Shown piece after piece: positions 20,633 through 28,569 of a stretch of 52,500 nt of DNA (position 1 is its first letter; every line of letters begins with the position of its first letter). The position numbers and the translations under genes were made by a program. The DNA lies in contig NZ_CP150203.1 in assembly GCF_037969725.1 (NCBI RefSeq), positions 85,001-137,500 of the forward strand. The letters are read 5' to 3'. Source of the DNA: Paenibacillus sp. FSL W8-0426. GTDB lineage: Bacteria; Bacillota; Bacilli; Paenibacillales; Paenibacillaceae. The notes under the pieces were generated by a model. It was not told the DNA's origin and did no database searches. It saw only the letters and a program-made list of their open reading frames with translations.

Positions 20633-20770
20633 TATACACCTCATCCATGAGATAAAATTGAATCCTTTCGAGCGGCTTCATTCGGGCTTCCGGACGAACG
20701 TAACGCCGCATTCCGCCTAACCGGGAGGTCTCGGGAACTACCCAATAGTTAAAACGGTCATGTATAGTAT

Positions 20771-20797
20771 TTATCGACCAAGGGGCCTTTTTTTTTA
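20771..20797 (-). promoter_or_regulatory. Sigma-D (flagellar) promoter of motAB
   Basis: Read on the minus strand: TAAA (20797-20794), exactly 15 bases, then GTCGATAA (20778-20771). This matches the sigma-D consensus TAAA-N15-GCCGATAA with one mismatch and fits the downstream genes. Confidence 0.8.
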
Positions 20798-20863
20798 AGG
20801 TTTATTTTCAGGTATAATAGGATTAAATCCGCTCCGCAGGGGCCGAACAGGAGTGAAAAGCCA

Positions 20864-21157
20864 ATGGGCGTAAAGCATGGACGGGATTATGAAGGAATAT
20901 TGACAGATTTGACAGGGGCGATCGGCCGGATACCGGACCGGTATGTTTTTTTCGAAATGGACGAAGAGGACTGGACCCGTTTGGGTGCTCCAGAGCAACT
21001 GGAGGTCGATGAAGCTTTGGCGGAGGATCTGTTCTATGCGCTCGGCACACAGCCCGTCATACCGGTGGGGAGCGGCGTCGTCATGCACGACAAGGACCTG
21101 CACCGAATTAACGTGTTGATCGGAGAAGAGGAACTGACCTTTGTTCCGTTGATCTGA
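20864..21157 (+). CDS. Hypothetical protein, 97 residues
   Basis: I do not recognise the family. The protein is acidic and soluble with no signal peptide, membrane helix or cysteine motif. AGGAG lies about 10 bases before the ATG, and a TATAAT at 20813-20818 could serve as the -10 of its promoter. Codon use is like that of the neighbours, so it looks like a real gene. It is followed by a gap of 189 bases and then a pterin dehydratase gene on the same strand; cotranscription is uncertain. Confidence 0.75.
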   Translation: MGVKHGRDYEGILTDLTGAIGRIPDRYVFFEMDEEDWTRLGAPEQLEVDEALAEDLFYALGTQPVIPVGSGVVMHDKDLHRINVLIGEEELTFVPLI

Positions 21158-21346
21158 CCATGGGATATTTATCTTTGTTGTGGTGAACACAAAAGGTGAT
21201 GCTTTCGAATCCGAGCCGGCATCGCTGCGAAACCGCGTCCTGGTTGGATTAAAGGCTTCGCCGTGGTAAGATAATAGTCATGGAAATGCGAGCGGGAGTA
21301 CGGAAGGATGCCTATAATTTCCGTCCAAAGGGGAGGAAGATGACAC

Positions 21347-21643
21347 ATGGTTTTTTCGCAAGAGGAGATCGAAGCGTATTTGGAAAGGCTGGAAGGCTGG
21401 GAGCTGGAAGAGGGACGCTGGATTGTACGCAAGTTCGTTTTTTCCAGTTACATGAAGGGGATTGCGTTTGTGGATGAAGTAGCCGCGATCTCGGAGGCGT
21501 TCAATCACCATCCTTTCATTACGATCGACTATACGACCGTGACACTGCGATTGACGTCATGGGACGAAGGCGGCATTACTTCGGTCGATATCAAGGAAGC
21601 GGAACAGTATAATGAAGCTTTCGAGAAAATGAGCTCGGAATAA
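21347..21643 (+). CDS. phhB: Pterin-4a-carbinolamine dehydratase family protein
   Basis: A 98-residue member of the PCD/DCoH family, which dehydrates 4a-hydroxytetrahydropterins. The family signature F-NHHPFITIDYTTVTLRLTSW (about 51-71) is intact, with two adjacent histidines of the active site. GGGAGGAAG lies upstream of the ATG. No aromatic amino acid hydroxylase is adjacent, and in this group the protein often occurs without one, so its role may be repair of damaged folates or molybdopterin. It lies 29 bases before rbsK and is probably cotranscribed with it. Confidence 0.88.
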   Translation: MVFSQEEIEAYLERLEGWELEEGRWIVRKFVFSSYMKGIAFVDEVAAISEAFNHHPFITIDYTTVTLRLTSWDEGGITSVDIKEAEQYNEAFEKMSSE

Positions 21644-21672
21644 CTGAAACGGTTATTGCATAACGGCTGGAA

Positions 21673-22668
21673 ATGAGTGAAGCATACATGTCAGAACAGA
21701 ATCAGATGAGGCCTCTTATTGCTGTCGTGGGCAGTTTGAACATGGATCTGGTCGTGAAATCGGATATCATTCCGGAAGAAGGCGAGACCGTGACCGGAGA
21801 GGAGCTCCATTACCTGGCCGGGGGCAAAGGAGCGAACCAGGCTGTGGCAGCCGCGCGTCTTGGCGCCGAGACAACGATCATCGGCGCCATCGGCGACGAC
21901 AGTTTCGGCCAGAGATTGATGGACAGCTTGACCGAAAGCGGGGTAGACGTTGCTCAGGTACGCATACTGGATGAAATCGGGACCGGTACAGCCTCGATCT
22001 GGCTGTCAGGTGGAGATAACCGAATTATCGTCGTTCCTGGGGCGAACGGGAGCGTTGTGCCGGAAATGATGGATGAGGCTGATGCGGCAAAAAGCCTGAA
22101 GGAAGCGGCAGCCGTGCTGCTTCAGCTGGAGATTCCGCTGCCTGCGGTGACCCGCGCGGCTCAGCTCGCGGCCGAAGGCAGCGCTCTGGTGGTGCTCAAC
22201 CCGGCTCCCGCAGTGCCGGGTCTGCCTGAGGAGCTCCTGCGGTGCGTCGACGTGATTACGCCGAACCGCAGCGAGCTCGCCGTGCTTACCGGCCGGGACC
22301 ACCTCCGGCCGGAAGACGTCGATGCGGCAGTCGCAGAGCTCGCCGCATCCCTCGGGGCCGCCGTCGTCACGACGCTCGGCCCCGAGGGGGCTGCCTACGC
22401 GGCTGCGCCAGGCGGCCGCGTACAGGCAGGGCAAGCCGGCGCATGCCGTGCGCCCGGCTATGCCGTGAGCGCCGTCGACACGACCGGCGCCGGCGATTGC
22501 TTCAACGGCGCGCTGGCGGTAGCCCTGGCGCGCGGCGAAACGCTGGACGCGGCCGTAGGCTTCGCCATGGGCGCGGCAGCGTTGTCGGTGACCAAGCTCG
22601 GCGCCCAGTCCGGGATGCCGACGGCACGCGAGGTAGAGGCATTCCTCGCGGAGCGAACGTCCAAATAG
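21673..22668 (+). CDS. rbsK: Ribokinase (PfkB family)
   Basis: Phosphorylates D-ribose to ribose 5-phosphate. The 331-residue protein has both PfkB signatures: AGGKGANQAVAAARLG near the N-terminus and VDTTGAGDCFNGALA with the catalytic Asp near the C-terminus. GSLNMDLV at the first strand is typical of ribokinase. No ribose transporter genes are adjacent. Either the ATG at 21673 or the one at 21688 could be the start; neither has a strong ribosome binding site. From about 22100 to 22640 the gene is much richer in G+C than its first third or its neighbours, with long Ala-rich stretches, and other frames stay open there. The protein stays in family register, so the shift is one of base composition, not a frameshift. 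Confidence 0.93.
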   Translation: MSEAYMSEQNQMRPLIAVVGSLNMDLVVKSDIIPEEGETVTGEELHYLAGGKGANQAVAAARLGAETTIIGAIGDDSFGQRLMDSLTESGVDVAQVRILDEIGTGTASIWLSGGDNRIIVVPGANGSVVPEMMDEADAAKSLKEAAAVLLQLEIPLPAVTRAAQLAAEGSALVVLNPAPAVPGLPEELLRCVDVITPNRSELAVLTGRDHLRPEDVDAAVAELAASLGAAVVTTLGPEGAAYAAAPGGRVQAGQAGACRAPGYAVSAVDTTGAGDCFNGALAVALARGETLDAAVGFAMGAAALSVTKLGAQSGMPTAREVEAFLAERTSK

Positions 22669-22721
22669 CCTTCTACAAGGCTTGGCGCTGCAGCAGCCGT
22701 GCTGCCTATGGTTTGCAATGG

Positions 22722-22762
22722 AAAAAGGCTCACGATCCTTCAATAGAGGGCCGTGAGCCTTT
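22722..22762. terminator. Bidirectional terminator between rbsK and the cytochrome gene
   Basis: AAAGGCTCACG and CGTGAGCCTTT form a perfect 11-bp stem, with A and T runs at the two sides. Confidence 0.85.
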
Positions 22763-22800
22763 CTGCATGTGCACCCCATGCGAAGGGCCATGCTTGCGTA

Positions 22801-23157
22801 TTATTTCTTCTCCGACAACCACATCGCAATGTTGGCGATTTCCTCTTCTTTCAGCTTGCCTTTGAAGGAAGGCATGCCGCCTTTGCCCTTGAGAATGACG
22901 GAGTAGATTTTGTCCACGTCGTCCTGGCTTCCGATCTTTTGCAGATTGGGGCCAACGGCGCCTTGAAGCTGATCTCCATGACAGGAGATACAGTTGGCTT
23001 TGACGGTCGCCTCCGCTTGGGCAGCGTCCATCGTGACTTCCGGCATGGTGGGTTTGGCCTCCTCAGCCACCTCCTCTTTCCCTGGAAGCGTAAACATTAA
23101 CACGATTGCCAACGCGCATGCTGCAAAAAATATTCCGCTCATGATCCATTTGTGCAT
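22801..23157 (-). CDS. Membrane-anchored c-type cytochrome (c550/c551 type)
   Basis: A 118-residue small electron carrier on the outer face of the membrane. An N-terminal hydrophobic segment (about 4-24) works as an uncleaved anchor. The single haem is bound at C56-x-x-C59-H60 with M95 in GGMPSF as the sixth ligand. It resembles Bacillus CccA (membrane anchored) more than CccB, which is a lipoprotein: there is no lipobox. It would pass electrons to a terminal oxidase. It stands alone between terminators, with GGAGGGGG upstream of the ATG. Confidence 0.93.
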   Translation of the reverse strand: MHKWIMSGIFFAACALAIVLMFTLPGKEEVAEEAKPTMPEVTMDAAQAEATVKANCISCHGDQLQGAVGPNLQKIGSQDDVDKIYSVILKGKGGMPSFKGKLKEEEIANIAMWLSEKK

Positions 23158-23347
23158 CCCTTAAGTCCCCCTCCAGAATGAAAGATCATCTTACTCCAAC
23201 TGTCCATCTCATTATACCGGAACCGGGTGGGACAGCATAGCATTTTGTGGAAATTATCATAACCAATTACACCTTTGCAGGATTTGCGATGCTGGTTCAC
23301 ATATCATCAATTCAACCGACTAATAGAGAGGCGGCCGTCCGGTAGAA

Positions 23348-23836
23348 TTAAAAGCCTTCATAAACCATGCAGTGAAAAAGCTTCATTCCTTCCGGCGTCA
23401 TTCGTTCATAGGTGTCGTGAATCGCAAATCCTGCCCTTTGATACACCCGAATGGCCCGATGATTCCAGGTCAGCACCTCCAGATCGATTTCATTTTCAGG
23501 ATTGCGGCGCCGGGCCTCCTGGACGATGGCTGCCACGAACTCCATGCCCTGGCCCTGTCCGCAGCGCTCCGGCCTCATCCCGAGACCAATGCGCGTTACG
23601 CCTTCCAGCGGAAAGTATTGCGCGAATCCCGCTAATTCGCCATGCTCCGTGAGGACGGCGACATATTGTTCTCGTCTTAGCCGATCATCCCCAAATTCGA
23701 TCTCAAGCGCCTTCATCTGTTCCCAAGGAAGGAACCCATAGATGTTGTACGGGGGATCATATGCCCAACTGCAGATCTGTTCGCCGTGTTCTTCCTGCAT
23801 CGGAATAACGTTGAATGTGGTTGAACCTTCGTACAC
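23348..23836 (-). CDS. GNAT N-acetyltransferase
   Basis: A 162-residue acetyltransferase of unknown substrate. The acetyl-CoA site is LGMRPERCGQGQGMEFVAAIVQEA (QGxGxG/A type), and the C-terminal NHRAIRVYQRAGF is the usual beta-6/alpha-4 signature. GTG at 23836 was chosen because AAAGGAGG lies 7 bases upstream; the open frame extends 29 codons further but that part (MNIYNGIDRTF) has no binding site. It is the only gene of its transcript. Confidence 0.85.
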   Translation of the reverse strand: MYEGSTTFNVIPMQEEHGEQICSWAYDPPYNIYGFLPWEQMKALEIEFGDDRLRREQYVAVLTEHGELAGFAQYFPLEGVTRIGLGMRPERCGQGQGMEFVAAIVQEARRRNPENEIDLEVLTWNHRAIRVYQRAGFAIHDTYERMTPEGMKLFHCMVYEGF

Positions 23837-23991
23837 CACCGTGCCTCCTTTCCTGATGCGAAACAGGACAAGCTTTGAAAAAAGTGAAACAAAAGTCCTG
23901 TCTATTCCGTTATATATATTCATAATACGCCATTCGCCGTTTATATTATAACAGGATGGGTAAAATCATCATAAGGGCACGGACGCATGCA

Positions 23992-24040
23992 AAAAACCGC
24001 TGGGATCATTCCTGCGGAGAATGATGCCAACGGTTTTTGT
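23992..24040. terminator. Terminator downstream of the NlpC/P60 gene
   Basis: AAAAACCG-CTG-GGATCATT pairs with AATGATGCC-AAC-GGTTTTT. The A-run at its left end gives a T-run on the minus strand, where the upstream gene lies; it can also work on the + strand. Confidence 0.85.
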
Positions 24041-24078
24041 TCAAGCTTCGTTACAGTATGACGTTGCCTAGCTTGTCC

Positions 24079-24549
24079 TTAGTCGAGTGCAAGCGTCTCA
24101 TATGCGTCCGTGCTCATAATGCGTTTGGCGCCGATATAACGGTCAGCCCAATAGTTTTCGCTCAGGGAACTGATAGTTACACCTTTTGATGAAGAAGAAT
24201 GTGCGAATTTGCCTTCGCCGACAAAGATGCCAACGTGGGAAACGCCTTTACCTGTCGTGTTAAAGAATACCAGATCGCCTGGTCTCATTTCCATGCGGGA
24301 TACCGAATCGCCCATTTCGTATTGAGCGCTTGATTGACGTGCCAAATCAATGCCCAGCTTGTCGAATACATAACGCGTGAACCCTGAGCAATCGAAACCG
24401 CTAAGGGTTGTTCCACCGCTTTTATATGTAGTTCCCATTGCCGAATCAATGACTTCATCCATTTTAGAATCTGCGAATGCGCTTCCTGCCCCAAGCGATA
24501 GTGCGAATGTTAGGCTGAGTACAGCTGCGGTGATTTTCTTCTTAAACAA
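24079..24549 (-). CDS. Secreted NlpC/P60 peptidoglycan endopeptidase
   Basis: A 156-residue secreted hydrolase that would cut gamma-D-Glu to diamino acid bonds in stem peptides. The signal peptide has cleavage near SAFA-DS at 24-28. The rest is a single NlpC/P60 domain with catalytic C54 (GFDCSGF), H105 (VSHVGIF) and a third polar residue at H117 (FAHSSS). It has no SH3 or LysM targeting domain, so it is a minimal enzyme. TTG at 24549 is the start, with GGAAGGGG about 11 bases upstream. The binding site is the tail of a c-di-AMP riboswitch, which links wall hydrolysis to c-di-AMP, the messenger for osmotic and wall stress. This pairing is known for this riboswitch class. Confidence 0.94.
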   Translation of the reverse strand: MFKKKITAAVLSLTFALSLGAGSAFADSKMDEVIDSAMGTTYKSGGTTLSGFDCSGFTRYVFDKLGIDLARQSSAQYEMGDSVSRMEMRPGDLVFFNTTGKGVSHVGIFVGEGKFAHSSSSKGVTISSLSENYWADRYIGAKRIMSTDAYETLALD

Positions 24550-24559
24550 AAGATTTTTC

Positions 24560-24698
24560 CCCTTCCAACGCCTGCGAGGTTAGCTTAAGGATTCGGTTGA
24601 AGGTCCCCTATGATCCCTCTGTAGCAAGATCAATTCACCCATAACTGGTTCCCCCGCTTCCCAGGTGCCAGGAATTTGGCTTATCATGATGTGCACCT
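24560..24698 (-). promoter_or_regulatory. c-di-AMP riboswitch (ydaO-yuaA class)
   Basis: On the minus strand the leader carries the class signatures in order: GCGGGGGAACC, then TGGGTGAAT, AGAGGGAT, CCGAATCC, and AGCTAACCTCGCAGGCGTTG. These match the ydaO consensus closely. The aptamer ends only about 11 nt before the TTG start of the NlpC/P60 gene, and its last bases (GGAAGGGG) are the ribosome binding site. There is no room for an intrinsic terminator, so control is probably by access to the ribosome binding site. High c-di-AMP turns this class off. Confidence 0.93.
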
Positions 24699-24829
24699 GT
24701 GAAATCAATATGACAATTTTAAGTAGTTACAATTATGAAGTTAAAGATTACAAAGTTGTTACTAAAAGATCACTGGGAATATTGTAACAGAGGTGTACCT
24801 GTTTGGCAACGTTTAACAGCAAATTTAGC

Positions 24830-24869
24830 AAAAAAATCCCCGACCTTAGACGGGGAAAGGTCGGGGATT
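24830..24869 (-). terminator. Terminator after the membrane protein gene
   Basis: On the minus strand AATCCCCGACCTT and AAGGTCGGGGATT form a perfect 13-bp stem, followed by a run of seven T. Confidence 0.92.
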
Positions 24870-24942
24870 GCTGATTTTAAAGCGTTTTTATAAATAAAAG
24901 TTAACATGGAGATGGTAACAAATTTGCTCGCCAACCCCTGAC

Positions 24943-25794
24943 TTAATGTTTGGCGAGCTTGGATTGCCAAAGACGAAAATGAGCGCATATTTTCCACAGG
25001 CTGAGGATGCAGCGTGCAAGCGGATAGGTTTGCTGCAGGATCAGTCCGGCAAGACCGGTCAACCACCAGGAGAACGAGGTGAATGCGCCGAAGAGGAGCA
25101 GGTGGAAAACACCGAGAATAAGGGCAATTCCCGTCACGGTCATAATGCTCCGGAGCGCGATCCACAGCGCGTGGAACGCGCTTTTTATCGGTTCATGGCT
25201 TTCTGGAGCCGAGACCCCGAACTGCATGTACAACAAGGCATGATGCACGATCCAGCCATAGACGATCCAGCCGGCGATATAAGGAATCCCGGGCATCAGC
25301 AGGGCGAGTGAATGGAACCCGTCCATCAGAATGGCATACAGCTTTGGCAGAAGCCAGTAGCCGGGCAACAAGATGAGCAAGGTTCGGATCGTTTGCAGGA
25401 GCAGGATCGGCTTCCAAAGCTGGCGAATGCCTTTCACAAACGGGATACGTTCATCCGTTTGCTCGAAATGCTGCAGCGAGTACATCAGGCCGGCATGGAT
25501 CAGGGGGCTGATTAGCATCCGCAAGAGCAGCATGGCCCCCAGAATCCAAAGGTATCGATGTACTTCCGGATGGGCAGACAGGCTGAGCTGGCTTTCCATT
25601 TTGAACAATAATGTGCTGAGTTCGCCCGCTTCAGGCTCGGGATAGCGCCGCAGGAGCGGCACGACTGCCGACTGTACCATCCGGAACAGGAAGTAACCCC
25701 AGACCAATTGATACAAGAATAAAAGCGCGGCAATGAACATGTGCTGGCGGACGAGAAACCAGCCTTCGCGTATTTTAGCTTTCACTGTTTCCAC
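24943..25794 (-). CDS. Multi-spanning membrane protein of unknown function
   Basis: A 283-residue integral membrane protein with about five to six hydrophobic segments (roughly 20-45, 83-105, 127-150, 160-185, 213-245 and a last one near 240-260). I do not recognise the family; it looks like the DUF-type proteins with repeated six-helix bundles. It starts one base after the stop codon of the M1 peptidase gene on the same strand, so the two are certainly cotranscribed and probably coupled in translation. This suggests that the membrane protein works with the membrane-tethered peptidase. Confidence 0.85.
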   Translation of the reverse strand: METVKAKIREGWFLVRQHMFIAALLFLYQLVWGYFLFRMVQSAVVPLLRRYPEPEAGELSTLLFKMESQLSLSAHPEVHRYLWILGAMLLLRMLISPLIHAGLMYSLQHFEQTDERIPFVKGIRQLWKPILLLQTIRTLLILLPGYWLLPKLYAILMDGFHSLALLMPGIPYIAGWIVYGWIVHHALLYMQFGVSAPESHEPIKSAFHALWIALRSIMTVTGIALILGVFHLLLFGAFTSFSWWLTGLAGLILQQTYPLARCILSLWKICAHFRLWQSKLAKH

Positions 25795-25795
25795 C

Positions 25796-27790
25796 TCACC
25801 ATGTCAGACCTCCGAAAATGGCTTCTATTAGTTTGGTTGCGCCCAGGCTCCAGCGGAATTGGACGGGCTCATCCAGGCCGGCTTTTAAAAAATTGTTCAT
25901 ATGCCGGTTCTCCAGCACCATGCTGTACAGCGGGTCGGTCATGGCCCAGGAGACGGGAGAAGAATAAGTGAGACGGTAAGTAATCCGCTCTTCCCGTCCA
26001 TCCCATTGCTTGTTCACGACGTGGCCGTCTTCAAACACGATCCGAACGGGCACGCCCTTGTAATCACTGCCTTTTTTCTGGACCGTGATAGACGATTCAT
26101 ACCAGGTGTTACCTTCCTTTTGCACGGGTTTCACCGAGATTTTTTCAACCGCGAAGTCGGCCATGCCGCTGCCGTATACGTACTGGTTGAAATATTCGGA
26201 CCACGAGGCTCGCGTGACCTGTTCCACCACCCTCTGAAAATCCGTGGAGGAAGGATGTTTGAACCGGTACTTTTTGACGTAGGTCGAAAGAATGCGTTCC
26301 ATCGTTTTGGCGCCGACCTGCTGTTCGATGCCGAGAAGCACGAGTTTGCCGCGCGTATACACGTTGGAGGCGTAGTCATTCTGCGAATCGAACTTCCACG
26401 ACTCTTGCGTAAGCGGTGCAGGGGAGGTAATGAGACCAGCTTGTACAGGCAGGTTGGGAATAAGGCCGTATTCCAGTTCCATCACCTTATCCTCGGCATA
26501 GGAGGTGAAGCCCTCATCCAACCAAGCCTCCTCGAATTCGTTGCTTGCGACCATACCGTAAAAATACTGATGCCCAATCTCGTGCACAACGGTGCGTTCC
26601 AGATCATAACCCGGGGACGTATCGTCCGCGCCAAACGCTGTAACGAGCGTTGGATACTCCATGCCGCCGGCACCGTTACCGGCTTTCGGAGGAACCACGA
26701 TGGATAATGTGGAGTAAGGGTAACGCCCGAACCATTTGCTGTAATTAGTCAATGCGGCTTTGGCTGCATAGAAATAACGTTCTTTCAAGTCCTCATGGGC
26801 AGGATCCAAATATAGCTTGATGCGCACGCCAGGCACGTTGGGTGCGGAGAAGGGCTCTTCGGCATAGACGAAGTCCGGTGAGGCGGCCCAGGCAAAATCA
26901 TGCACGTCGTCGGCATAGAATTGATAGATTTTTTCTCCGTTTTTTACGACAGAGGGTCTGGTTGGGAAACCTGTGGCTGCCACCTTGTATTTCTCCGGTA
27001 CCCGAATGCGTACGCTATAGATGCCAAAATCCGAATAAAATTCCGAGTTGCCGTGGTACTGGTGCAGGTTCCACCCTTCAACGGCACGGTCTCTACGGCC
27101 TGCAGGCTCGTAGACGCTCAGTTTGGGAAACCACTGGCCTGCCATGACGAAATTGCCCGCGGTGCCCATTCGGGTAAAGATTTGGGGGAGCTTGACCTCA
27201 AATCGGGTATGCAGCGTGATGGTTTCTCCGCCTTTGACCGGTTTAGGCAAACGAACCTTGATTAATGTACGATCCTTGATATTACCGTCGTCCGGTTGGA
27301 CATACTGCATGCGATGCATTAGGGAGAGCCCGTCCTCCGTTTTCATCTCAGTGATCGTCATGGAACCGTAACCGTTCGCCGGCATGACGTCACCTCGCAG
27401 TTTTCCGCCCGATTCTTGCATGAATGTTGTGTTTTGGGAGGAAAAGGCGTTGGGGTACAGATGAAAGTAAAGCTCGTTGACCGTCTTTTTGCCCGGATGG
27501 GTCCAAGTGAGGGTCTGCGTTCCTTGAAGGACGTTATCATCCGCCAGCTTCACGTCGATGTGATATTCCACCACGCGATCACTGAGCACTTCTGCAGTGG
27601 GTGTCTGCACGCTCTCAGGGGAGTTCGGGAGCTGTGCGGGTGCCACAGGCTTGCCCGATTCCGGAGCGAACGCGGGCAATTCGGATATTGTGGCTTGGGG
27701 TTTACCCAGAATGAACCATGCCGCTCCGGCTAGAAGAAAAAGGACAAGACATGCAGTGAGCCGGATCTTGGCGCGTCGTGAAATCATCAT
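25796..27790 (-). CDS. Membrane-anchored M1 family zinc metallopeptidase
   Basis: A 664-residue aminopeptidase-like protein. The N-terminus has a signal anchor (about 9-29) that would hold it on the outer face of the membrane. The substrate-binding motif GGMEYP (375-380, equivalent to GAMEN) and zinc motif H403-E-x-x-H407 are intact, with the third ligand E about 18 residues later in EAWLDEGF. Start ATG-ATG has GGGAGG 7 bases upstream. The natural substrate of this type is unknown; it may trim peptides released at the surface. It is followed by a membrane protein gene in a tight pair. Codon use matches the neighbours. Confidence 0.92.
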   Translation of the reverse strand: MMISRRAKIRLTACLVLFLLAGAAWFILGKPQATISELPAFAPESGKPVAPAQLPNSPESVQTPTAEVLSDRVVEYHIDVKLADDNVLQGTQTLTWTHPGKKTVNELYFHLYPNAFSSQNTTFMQESGGKLRGDVMPANGYGSMTITEMKTEDGLSLMHRMQYVQPDDGNIKDRTLIKVRLPKPVKGGETITLHTRFEVKLPQIFTRMGTAGNFVMAGQWFPKLSVYEPAGRRDRAVEGWNLHQYHGNSEFYSDFGIYSVRIRVPEKYKVAATGFPTRPSVVKNGEKIYQFYADDVHDFAWAASPDFVYAEEPFSAPNVPGVRIKLYLDPAHEDLKERYFYAAKAALTNYSKWFGRYPYSTLSIVVPPKAGNGAGGMEYPTLVTAFGADDTSPGYDLERTVVHEIGHQYFYGMVASNEFEEAWLDEGFTSYAEDKVMELEYGLIPNLPVQAGLITSPAPLTQESWKFDSQNDYASNVYTRGKLVLLGIEQQVGAKTMERILSTYVKKYRFKHPSSTDFQRVVEQVTRASWSEYFNQYVYGSGMADFAVEKISVKPVQKEGNTWYESSITVQKKGSDYKGVPVRIVFEDGHVVNKQWDGREERITYRLTYSSPVSWAMTDPLYSMVLENRHMNNFLKAGLDEPVQFRWSLGATKLIEAIFGGLTW

Positions 27791-27831
27791 TCAATACCTC
27801 CCGTTGACAAGCATCTAAAGCATGTATATGT

Positions 27832-27859
27832 TTGCAACCGGACGATTATTAGTTAAAAT
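27832..27859 (+). promoter_or_regulatory. Possible promoter of ywhD
   Basis: TTGCAA (27832-27837), 16 bases, TAAAAT (27854-27859), about 28 bases before the start codon. Confidence 0.5.
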
Positions 27860-27887
27860 ATTGGTATCAACCCTTGGAGGCTAGAAC

Positions 27888-28391
27888 ATGGATCAGAACG
27901 AGCAAAACGGCAAGAAACAGATTGCCTTGAATATCGTAAGTTCAAAAAGCAAACATAAAGGTTTTGGAGCAGGATCCATCGACCTGAACAACCTTTCCCC
28001 AGTCATCATCGACCAAGGGGAGGCCAAAATCGATATTGGTGCAATGCATGCCAAAAGCAAGGTGGAGCGAGGCATCAAATTTTCAACAAATCGGGAAGAC
28101 GTACCGAACGGACGCCAGGTTTGGCTGGTATGGGTAGCCGTGGATCGCAACGAGAACGGGCAGCTGTATGGTGGAGCTACCGCGTGCGAGATGTGGATCG
28201 ATACAGAGGCAAAACGAGGCTGGAAATTGCTTGCAGATCACGTCAATCGTATGGACTACGCACTGAAACGCCGCATTATGCTGGATGAGCTTGGACCCGC
28301 GGAACGTGCGGCGCTCAAGAATTTGCTGATTTCCCACAATGAAGATTGGTGGAACGCTTCCCCGGATGAGTTGAAAGAAGCGTTGGCATAA
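27888..28391 (+). CDS. ywhD: YwhD family protein
   Basis: A 167-residue cytoplasmic protein of the YwhD family, whose function is unknown. No catalytic motif, signal peptide or membrane segment is visible. The call rests on overall similarity and on context: in Bacillus subtilis ywhD lies beside pbpG (ywhE), speE and speB, as it does here. TTGGAGG lies upstream of the ATG. It is transcribed towards pbpG, which is on the other strand, with a shared terminator between them. Confidence 0.9.
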   Translation: MDQNEQNGKKQIALNIVSSKSKHKGFGAGSIDLNNLSPVIIDQGEAKIDIGAMHAKSKVERGIKFSTNREDVPNGRQVWLVWVAVDRNENGQLYGGATACEMWIDTEAKRGWKLLADHVNRMDYALKRRIMLDELGPAERAALKNLLISHNEDWWNASPDELKEALA

Positions 28392-28459
28392 CAACGAAGC
28401 ATTGGCGTAACTGCCGCTTGCATCATCAGGGTTTAACCTGATTGAACGAACGTCAAAAG

Positions 28460-28497
28460 AGCCCTGCAGCCTGATTCATTCGGCTTGCAGGGCTTTT
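28460..28497. terminator. Terminator between ywhD and pbpG
   Basis: AGCCCTGCA(G)CC and GG(C)TTGCAGGGCT form a strong stem with TTTT after it on the + strand; the other strand has a weaker T-run (CTCTTTTG). Confidence 0.8.
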
Positions 28498-28569
28498 GCG
28501 TTATGCCGCATTGGCTGCAGCGGTATTATTCGTCATTTGGATAATTCGGAAAGGGTGGGGTCAATAGCG

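Noticed and set aside
22242..22865. 207-codon open frame within rbsK on the same strand
   Set aside because: Very Arg-rich translation typical of an out-of-frame reading of G+C-rich sequence; no binding site; the ribokinase frame is intact.
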